A stretch of DNA of 64,000 nt from Amorphoplanes friuliensis DSM 7358 (GTDB taxonomy: Bacteria; Actinomycetota; Actinomycetes; Mycobacteriales; Micromonosporaceae), in contig NC_022657.1 in NCBI RefSeq assembly GCF_000494755.1, positions 8,772,001 to 8,836,000 of the forward strand, given 5' to 3'. The first letter of the stretch is position 1. Every line of letters begins with the position of its first letter. The notes beneath the pieces are model-generated. The model ran no database searches and was not told the origin of the DNA. It saw nothing but the letters and a program-made list of their open reading frames with translations. This document shows positions 58,006-64,000 of this stretch, in pieces. Position numbers and translations under genes: made by a program.

Positions 58006-60048
58006 GTGAAGAACCGCAACCTCAGCAAGTTCGCCGTACCCATCGGGGTCATCGGCATCATCGTCATGATGGTCGTGCCCCTGCCGACGTTCCTGCTCGA
58101 CCTGTTGATCGCGCTGAACATCACGGGCGCCCTGTTGATCCTGCTGGTTGCCATGTTCGTCCAGCGGCCTCTGGATTTCTCCGTTTTCCCGGCACTGCTG
58201 CTGGTGGCGACGCTGTTCCGGCTCGCGCTCAACATCAGCGCCACCCGTCTCGTGCTGCGCGACGGCGACGCCGGCAAGGTCATCCATGCGTTCGGCAGTT
58301 TTGTGGTCGGTGGCTCGCTGGTCATCGGCCTGGTGATCTTCCTGATCCTGATCATCGTGCAGATCGTCGTGGTCACCAAGGGTGCCGAGCGGGTGGCCGA
58401 GGTCGGCGCCCGGTTCACCCTGGACGCCATGCCCGGCAAGCAGATGGCGATCGACGCCGACCTCAACGCCGGCCTCATCGACGAGGCGACGGCCAAGAAA
58501 CGGCGTGCCGACGTCTCCGCCGAGGCCGACTTCTACGGTGCGATGGACGGTGGCTCAAAGTTCGTCAAGGGCGACGCCATCGCGGCCATCATCATCACGA
58601 TCATCAACCTGGTCGGCGGTTTTGCGATCGGCATGCTCCAGGAGGGCATGTCGCCGGCCGACGCGATGAACCACTACAGCCTGCTGACCATCGGCGACGG
58701 CCTGGTCTCCCAGATCCCGGCGCTGCTGCTGTCCGTGGCCACCGGTCTGATCACCACCCGCTCGGCGACCTCGGGCGACATGGGCTCGAGCGTCACCGCC
58801 CAGCTGAGCCAGAACAAACTGGCGATGCGCATCGCCGGTGGCGCCGCGCTCGGCCTCTGCGTCATCCCCGGTCTGCCCAAGATCCCGTTCCTGCTGATCG
58901 GCGCCTCGGTGCTGCTGATCGCCCAGCGGATCAAGGACCCGGAACCCGAGACCGAGGGCACACCCGCGGCCGAGATCGAACGGCCCTCGCCGGACTCGCC
59001 CGAATCACTGCTCGGCGAGATGCGCGTCGACCCGCTCGAACTGGCGCTCTCCCCCGACCTCGTCGACCTCGTCGACACCAACGGCGGAGACCTGCTCGAC
59101 CGGGTCCGCGCCCTGCGCCGCAAGATGGCGCTGGAGCTGGGCATGGTCATGCCGCCCGTCCGCACCCGGGACGACCTCGACCTGCCGCTGTCCTCGTACG
59201 CGATCCGGATCAGCGGGGTCGACGCAGGCAGCGGCCAGGCCCCGCCGGGCACGGTGCTGGCGATCGGTGACGGACTGCAGGCGCTGCCCGGCCGCGCGGG
59301 CGTCGAGCCCGTCTTCGGACTGGCCGGCAAGTGGGTGCCCGCCGAGCTGCACTACCAGGCCGAACTCTCCGGCGCGACGGTCGTCGACCGGGCGTCCGTC
59401 ATCATCACGCACCTCGCCGAGATCGTCCGGCAGAACGCCAGCCGCCTGCTCGGCCGCGAGGACGTGCGGTCGCTGACCGAGATGGTCAAGCGCACGCACC
59501 CCGTGGTCGTCGAGGAGCTGACACCGTCGCTGCTCAGCCTGGGCCAGATCCAGCGGGTGCTCCAGGCGCTGCTCGACGAGGGCGTACCGATCCGCGACCT
59601 GGTCCGGATCTTCGAGTCGCTGTCGTTGCGGGCCAAGATCTCCGTCGACCACGACGGACTCGTCGAGGCGGCCCGGGCCGCGCTGGGACCGGCCATCGCC
59701 GCCCAGTACGCGTCCGGCGGCCGCCTGACCGTCATCACGCTCGAACCGATGCTCGAGCAGAACCTGCTCGAGTCGCTGCGGCCGAGCGAGACCGGTGCGT
59801 TCATGGCCATCGACGGGATGCGGGCCGAGGCGATGGTCACCGAGGCCGGCCGGCTCGTCGAGGCCGCCGAACAGCAGGGCATCACCCCGGTGCTGGCCTG
59901 CTCACCGCAGCTGCGGCTGCCACTGATGCGTCTCCTGCGCGCCGGCTCACGCCGCGTTCAGGTGCTGTCCTATTCCGAGATTTCTGGTTCCACCGCACAG
60001 ATCGAGACCATGGGGGTGGTGAACGGTGCCTACGCGGGTGCTGCTTGA
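58006..60048 (+). CDS. flhA: flagellar export apparatus protein FlhA
   Basis: A 680-residue membrane protein starting at GTG 58006 (GGAGGGGG upstream). The N-terminal half has eight transmembrane helices with the FHIPEP-type segment RPLDFSVFPALLLVATLFRLALNISATRLVL and the loop AERVAEVGARFTLDAMPGKQMAIDADLNAGLIDEATAKKRRADVSAEADFYGAMDGGSKFVKGDAIAA. The C-terminal cytoplasmic domain binds chaperone-substrate complexes (VVDRASVIITHLAEIVRQNASRLLGREDVRSL). Its 3' end overlaps the flhF-like gene by 23 bp. A 69-bp gap separates it from flhB. Confidence 0.97.
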   Translation: MKNRNLSKFAVPIGVIGIIVMMVVPLPTFLLDLLIALNITGALLILLVAMFVQRPLDFSVFPALLLVATLFRLALNISATRLVLRDGDAGKVIHAFGSFVVGGSLVIGLVIFLILIIVQIVVVTKGAERVAEVGARFTLDAMPGKQMAIDADLNAGLIDEATAKKRRADVSAEADFYGAMDGGSKFVKGDAIAAIIITIINLVGGFAIGMLQEGMSPADAMNHYSLLTIGDGLVSQIPALLLSVATGLITTRSATSGDMGSSVTAQLSQNKLAMRIAGGAALGLCVIPGLPKIPFLLIGASVLLIAQRIKDPEPETEGTPAAEIERPSPDSPESLLGEMRVDPLELALSPDLVDLVDTNGGDLLDRVRALRRKMALELGMVMPPVRTRDDLDLPLSSYAIRISGVDAGSGQAPPGTVLAIGDGLQALPGRAGVEPVFGLAGKWVPAELHYQAELSGATVVDRASVIITHLAEIVRQNASRLLGREDVRSLTEMVKRTHPVVVEELTPSLLSLGQIQRVLQALLDEGVPIRDLVRIFESLSLRAKISVDHDGLVEAARAALGPAIAAQYASGGRLTVITLEPMLEQNLLESLRPSETGAFMAIDGMRAEAMVTEAGRLVEAAEQQGITPVLACSPQLRLPLMRLLRAGSRRVQVLSYSEISGSTAQIETMGVVNGAYAGAA

Positions 60049-61621
60049 GGGGCCGGCCATCGAGCCGTTGCTGGCGCAGGTGCGCGACGAGTACGGCTCC
60101 TCCGTCCGGATCATCTCGGCCGACAAGGTCCGTAGCGGTGGCTTCGGCGGTTTTTTCGCCAAGCAGCACTACGAGCTGTCGGTCGAGGTTCCGGACCCGG
60201 AGGAACGCAACGAACCGCAACGCCGGCAGCCGGCGGCCGAGGAGCCGCCACAGACACTGGAGCAACTGCTGGCCCGGGCCGAGTCCCGGGACCGCATCGC
60301 TCCGGACGACAACCCGGCCGGAGGTGACCGCCGGACCGGCCGCGACGCCGGGATGGGCGACGCGGACGCCGCCGTGGGCCGTCCCAGCCTGGGTGGCGGA
60401 GGTGCCGGCCCGAACCTCGGCGGCGGCGCCGGCCGTGCGCTCGCCGACCCGGGTGCCGCGTTCGCGGAGCTGATGGCCGGTCTCGACAAGGCCGACACCA
60501 ACGCCTGGGCCCGCCCGGCGCCACGGCCCCACGCCGACGCGGAGCCGGAACGCCCGGAGAACCCGAGCGTGCGGCCGTTCCGCCCGGCACAGGCCACCGG
60601 GTCGCCGGTCAACGGTGGTTCGCACTCCGGGCCGAGTGTCCGGCCGCTGCCACCCGTACCGTCGCTCGCGGAGCTGATGGGCGGTCTCGGGGTGAGTGAC
60701 GGTCCGGCCTTCCCGACTAACGCCGCCGCGACCCGGGCCGCGCAGAACCCGGCGCCGCCGCGCACACCGGCCGCGGCGTACGGGCTGGCGCCGACCTCAC
60801 CCGCGCCGGCCGGCAACGGCCTGGCCGAGACGCTGGCCGGGCTGGGCCTCGGCGCCCCGCAGGCGCAGACGCCGCTGCACGCGACCACGACCACCGCCCA
60901 GCCACCGGCCACACTGCGGCCGATGCACGCGGATCCGGTGCAGCAGAACCTGATGATGGTCGGCATGCCGGCGGAGATGGCGGCGCAGATCGTCGGCGGT
61001 GACACGTACGCCGGTGTGCTCAGCGTGCTGGCCTCCCGTCCGGCGGCGCCGGGCGTCCCGGACGCACCCGGCGAGATCCTGGTGCTCTGCGGCGACCTGG
61101 ACCACGCGCTGCCGATCGGCAAGAAGCTCTGCGAGCAGTCGGGCATCGACCAGGCCCACCTGCTGCTCGGCGGCCCGACAGCGGCCGGTACGGGCATGCA
61201 CTCGTCCCGCGTCCTCGGTGACCCGACGGCTGCGGCGACCAAGGCGGAACGCCTCCAGAACGCCGACCACGCCTGGATCGTCGTGGTCGACGCGAAGGTC
61301 GGCGGCACCGATCCGATCTGGGTCAGCGACATGTGCGACGCGATCGGCGCCACCGCGGTCTGGGCGGTCGTCGACGCCACCCGCAAGACGGCCGACACGG
61401 CCCGGCACCTGCGGACGCTCGGCGACATCGAGGCGCTCGTGGTGCACAGCGTGGACATCACGGCCGACCCGGCCACGGTGCTCGGCCTGGACCTGCCGAT
61501 CGTCTCGCTGGACGGCAAGCCCGCCACCCCGCACGCCTGGGCCGCGATGCTGTGCGCCCGGATCGCCGCGGACGTAGTGCCGATGGCCGCCCTCCCGCGG
61601 CGGCCCGCCCGGGGCAGGTAG
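60026..61621 (+). CDS. FlhF-like protein with degenerate GTPase domain
   Basis: A 531-residue protein starting at GTG 60026 inside flhA. The first 55 residues match the FlhF N-terminal B domain (VLLEGPAIEPLLAQVRDEYGSSVRIISADKV). A Pro/Ala/Gly-rich linker spans about 60-300. The C-terminal 230 residues keep an SRP-GTPase-like order of strands, but the P-loop GxxGxGKT is replaced by CGDLDHALPIGKKL, DTAGR by VVVDAKVGGTD, and the TKxD guanine motif by VHSVDITAD. GTP binding is therefore doubtful. The location after flhA is the usual flhF place; it might still act as a placement or number factor. Confidence 0.68.
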   Translation: MPTRVLLEGPAIEPLLAQVRDEYGSSVRIISADKVRSGGFGGFFAKQHYELSVEVPDPEERNEPQRRQPAAEEPPQTLEQLLARAESRDRIAPDDNPAGGDRRTGRDAGMGDADAAVGRPSLGGGGAGPNLGGGAGRALADPGAAFAELMAGLDKADTNAWARPAPRPHADAEPERPENPSVRPFRPAQATGSPVNGGSHSGPSVRPLPPVPSLAELMGGLGVSDGPAFPTNAAATRAAQNPAPPRTPAAAYGLAPTSPAPAGNGLAETLAGLGLGAPQAQTPLHATTTTAQPPATLRPMHADPVQQNLMMVGMPAEMAAQIVGGDTYAGVLSVLASRPAAPGVPDAPGEILVLCGDLDHALPIGKKLCEQSGIDQAHLLLGGPTAAGTGMHSSRVLGDPTAAATKAERLQNADHAWIVVVDAKVGGTDPIWVSDMCDAIGATAVWAVVDATRKTADTARHLRTLGDIEALVVHSVDITADPATVLGLDLPIVSLDGKPATPHAWAAMLCARIAADVVPMAALPRRPARGR

Positions 61622-61623
61622 GC

Positions 61624-61860
61624 GTGATCCGGCCCTCCGTCCTGCTGTTCGCGCTGCTGATGAGCGCGCCGGCGCTGTACCGCTACGTCACCGACGAGGT
61701 CGACATCAGCCAGGTGCTGATCCGTTTCCTCATCGCCGTGCCGATCGCCGCGGTCCTGCTCGCCGGCATGCGGTTCATCACCGCCGGGTACGGCCGGACG
61801 GAGGAGCCGGGAACCCCCGCCACGCCCACGCCGGGCGAGCCGGGGCCCGGTTCCTCATGA
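61624..61860 (+). CDS. small membrane protein after the flhF-like gene
   Basis: A 78-residue protein starting at GTG 61624, two bases after the flhF-like stop codon. Two hydrophobic segments (about 4-18, SVLLFALLMSAPALY, and 33-50, LIRFLIAVPIAAVLLAGM) are followed by a Pro/Gly/Thr/Glu-rich tail. It is too short and lacks the export-gate features of FliQ. Unknown function; position suggests it is translated with the flagellar genes. Confidence 0.6.
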   Translation: MIRPSVLLFALLMSAPALYRYVTDEVDISQVLIRFLIAVPIAAVLLAGMRFITAGYGRTEEPGTPATPTPGEPGPGSS

Positions 61861-61900
61861 TTCCCGTTTGCGCAGGTGAAAGCCGGGGTAGGCCCCGCGG

Positions 61901-63004
61901 GTGACCCCTGTGGACAATCGAACCGTCGCGCGGTACACGATGGTTGTCATCGGCCTGGTGCTGGCGACGCTGCTGCTGCTCCTGCTCGCGTACGAGACCC
62001 GTCAGGTTCTGACCTGGATCGTGATCGCGGTGTTCTTCGCGGTGGCGCTGCATCCGGCGGTCTCCTGGCTCGACCGCAAGATCGGCTGGATGCGCCGCTG
62101 GCTGGCGACGCTCGTCGTCTACCTGGTCGCGGTCGCGGTCATCGGCGGGCTCATCGCGGTTTTTGTCGTCCCGCTGGTCCGTGAGGGCACCCAGCTGGCC
62201 GACCAGCTGCCGAAGATCATCGCCGACGTCCGCGCCGGCCGCGGACCGGTCGGCAGTCTGGCCGAACGCTTCCACGTGCTCGACTACGCGGAGAGTCACG
62301 CGGGGCAGATCCGCGGCTACCTCTCGGGGCTCGGCGCGTCGACGCTGACAGTGCTGCGCGGTGCGGCCACCGGTGTTGCCGGCGCGGTGACGATCTTCGT
62401 GCTGTCCTACCTGATGGTGCTCGAGGCGCCTAAGGTCGTCGACGGCTTCCTGGGGCTCTTCAGCGAGCGGCGGGCCGAGCGGATCCGGCGGGTCGGCCAC
62501 GCCTGCGCGCGGACCATCACCGGGTACATCACCGGCAACCTGCTGATCAGTCTCATCTGCGGCCTGCTCACGTACGCGGTGCTGGCGATCCTGGGCGTCC
62601 CGTTCGCCGGCCTGATCGCGCTCTTCGTGGGGCTGGCCGACCTGATCCCACTGGTCGGAGCCACCCTGGGTGCGGTGGTCGGCGTGCTCGCGGCGTTCAC
62701 CGACTCGGTCACCGCCGGTGTCGTCGTGCTGGTGTTCTTCGTGATCTACCAGCAGCTGGAGAACCACCTGCTGCAGCCGCTGATCTTCTCGCGCACCGTG
62801 CGGCTCAACCCGCTGACCGTGCTGCTCGCGATCCTGATCGGCGTGGAGCTCACCGGCATCCTCGGCGCGCTGCTGGCCATCCCGGTCGCCGGCATCATCC
62901 AGATCATCGCCCGCGACATCTGGGACAGTCGGCACGGCCGTCCGGAGCCCGCTCTCCCTATGTCTGATTCGAGCGGTTCTGAGACGATTCGCGACACGCC
63001 TTGA
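61901..63004 (+). CDS. AI-2E family transporter
   Basis: A 367-residue membrane protein starting at GTG 61901 (another GTG lies three codons later). About eight transmembrane segments and the family pattern are visible: LTWIVIAVFFAVALHPAVSWLDRKIG, the central helices GVAGAVTIFVLSYLMVLEAP, and the C-terminal LIALFVGLADLIPLVGATLGAVVGVLAAF and YQQLENHLLQPLIFSRTVRLNPLTVLLAILIGVELTGILGALLAIPVAGII. The family includes the AI-2 exporter TqsA and Na+/H+ antiporter-like members; the substrate here is unknown. It follows the flagellar genes by 40 bp but is probably unrelated. Confidence 0.88.
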   Translation: MTPVDNRTVARYTMVVIGLVLATLLLLLLAYETRQVLTWIVIAVFFAVALHPAVSWLDRKIGWMRRWLATLVVYLVAVAVIGGLIAVFVVPLVREGTQLADQLPKIIADVRAGRGPVGSLAERFHVLDYAESHAGQIRGYLSGLGASTLTVLRGAATGVAGAVTIFVLSYLMVLEAPKVVDGFLGLFSERRAERIRRVGHACARTITGYITGNLLISLICGLLTYAVLAILGVPFAGLIALFVGLADLIPLVGATLGAVVGVLAAFTDSVTAGVVVLVFFVIYQQLENHLLQPLIFSRTVRLNPLTVLLAILIGVELTGILGALLAIPVAGIIQIIARDIWDSRHGRPEPALPMSDSSGSETIRDTP

Positions 63005-63047
63005 CAGGTCGTTAATATTTCCGTTTTGTTGGCATACGTTAGGCCTG

Positions 63048-64000
63048 GTGCGCTACAGCTCAGACCGTCCGATCATTGTTGTCGGCTGCCCGCGATCGGG
63101 CACCACGATGCTGCAACTCATGCTCCACGCCCACCCACGGATCGCCATCCCGCCCGAGACCCGGTTCATGCTCACCGCGTACTGGGAACGGCGTGACTTC
63201 GGCGACCTGAGCGTGGCGTCCAACCGCCGAGCGCTGGCCCGCCGGATCGTCGACCGCCGCGAGACCCGCTTCTGCGACCTCGGCCTCGACGCCGAGGACA
63301 TCGTCGAACGGATCACCGCCGGGCCGGGCACGCTCGGCTCCGCCCTCGGCACGATCTTCCAGCAGTACGCCGCCCGTTTCGACAAACCGCGGTGGGGCGA
63401 CAAACGGCCCGCGTACCTGCACAACATCGACATCCTGCTGCGGCTCTTCCCGGACGCCCAGTTCATCAACATCGTGCGGGACGGCCGGGACTGCGTCGCC
63501 TCGCTCAAGGAGATGTCCTGGCACCGCAAGGACATCTACGCGACCGTGGCCGCCTGGGCCCGCGCCGTCGACGACGCCCGCCGGGCCGCCCGGCAGCTCG
63601 GCCCTTCGCAGTGGCACGAGCTCCGCTACGAGGACCTGGTCGCCGACCCGCACGGCAAACTCGGCGAACTCTGCGCCTACCTCGGCGAGGACTACGACCC
63701 GGCCATGGCGGAACCCTCAGCCGTCGCGGACGTCGCGGTCCCGTCCTTCAAGACCTGGCACGCGCGTACGCACACACCGGTGACCACGCAGCGGGTGCAG
63801 AGCTGGCAGACGCGGCTGACGTCCGAGGAGATCGCGCTCTGCGAGGCGGCCCTGGGGTCCCGCCTCGAGTCGAGCGGTTACGAGCTGTCCGGCACCCTCC
63901 GCCCGGCACCGGCCCAGCTGCTGCGCTACGGCATCTCCGCCGCACCCCAGCGCCTGATCCCGGCCCGCCGCGGCCTCAGCCGTGCCGCCGGCCTCCTCCG
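63048..64000 (+). CDS. sulfotransferase family protein (truncated by window end)
   Basis: At least 317 codons from GTG 63048, running off the window. The PAPS-binding 5'-phosphosulfate loop IIVVGCPRSGTTMLQLMLHAHP is at the N-terminus, and the 3'-phosphate-binding segment INIVRDGRDCVASLKEM follows at about 143, with RYEDLVADPHGKLGELCAYLGEDYD after it. These mark the sulfotransferase P-loop fold. The acceptor is unknown. The region before it (63005-63047) is unusually AT-rich and may hold a promoter. Confidence 0.85.
   Translation, partial: MRYSSDRPIIVVGCPRSGTTMLQLMLHAHPRIAIPPETRFMLTAYWERRDFGDLSVASNRRALARRIVDRRETRFCDLGLDAEDIVERITAGPGTLGSALGTIFQQYAARFDKPRWGDKRPAYLHNIDILLRLFPDAQFINIVRDGRDCVASLKEMSWHRKDIYATVAAWARAVDDARRAARQLGPSQWHELRYEDLVADPHGKLGELCAYLGEDYDPAMAEPSAVADVAVPSFKTWHARTHTPVTTQRVQSWQTRLTSEEIALCEAALGSRLESSGYELSGTLRPAPAQLLRYGISAAPQRLIPARRGLSRAAGLL

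Noticed and set aside
61624..61860. The small membrane protein as the missing FliQ
   Set aside because: It has two hydrophobic segments but lacks the conserved FliQ sequence around the helices, and has a Pro/Gly-rich tail not found in FliQ.

Overview
The window is high-GC actinobacterial DNA, most likely from Actinoplanes or a close relative in the Micromonosporaceae. The evidence is the mycothiol gene mshA, the phoU / senX3-regX3 / gpmA neighbourhood, secreted enzymes with Pro-Thr linkers and a CBM2 module, many GTG and TTG starts, and above all a near-complete flagellar cluster of the kind used by genera with motile sporangiospores. No rRNA, tRNA, CRISPR array, transposase or integrase was seen. 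The genus call is an inference. Layout, left part (1-31 kb): the start of a proline dehydrogenase gene; a CGNR zinc-finger protein; a sugar-phosphate isomerase-like protein; a Cys-rich protein; a secreted CBM2/beta-helix protein; a TetR regulator next to an SDR gene with matching operator-like sites; a phosphate-sensing block (regX3, senX3, divergent phoU with PHO-box-like repeats) and gpmA; two paralogous MFS transporters flanking a chemosensory operon (six-PAS soluble receptor plus triple CheW); the mshA operon; an SDR/methyltransferase pair; secreted GH26-like and S8 enzymes; a lone receiver protein; a small zinc-ribbon protein and a membrane PAS kinase; SRPBCC and PHP proteins; and a transmembrane chemoreceptor divergent from an M23 peptidase. 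Right part (31.8-61.9 kb): the flagellar cluster. On the minus strand is flgN-flgK-flgL-fliW-csrA. On the plus strand are fliC, fliD-fliS-small gene, flgB-flgC-fliE-fliF-fliG-fliH-fliI, fliJ-(NlpC/P60-SLT hydrolase)-fliK, flgD-flgE, flbD-motA-motB-fliL, fliM-fliN-fliO-fliP-fliR-flhB, and flhA with an flhF-like gene and a small membrane-protein gene. An AI-2E-family permease and a truncated sulfotransferase gene close the window. The most informative signal is regulatory. Nine transcription-unit starts in the flagellar and chemosensory regions carry one bipartite motif, CTCA or CTAA, 16 or 17 bases, then GCCGAA/T/C or a one-mismatch version, which fits a flagellar (FliA-family) sigma factor. 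Several also carry two 7-bp repeats 4 bp apart (GCAACCG/GCACCCG type), resembling the site I recall for the Actinoplanes orphan regulator TcrA. The same pair of motifs lies in front of a small non-flagellar zinc-ribbon gene at 25238, which suggests that gene belongs to the motile-spore programme. Other oddities are the absence of fliQ between fliP and fliR, the absence of flgF/flgG, an FlhF-like protein whose GTPase motifs are lost, and a FliW-CsrA pair beside a flagellin leader containing GGA motifs.
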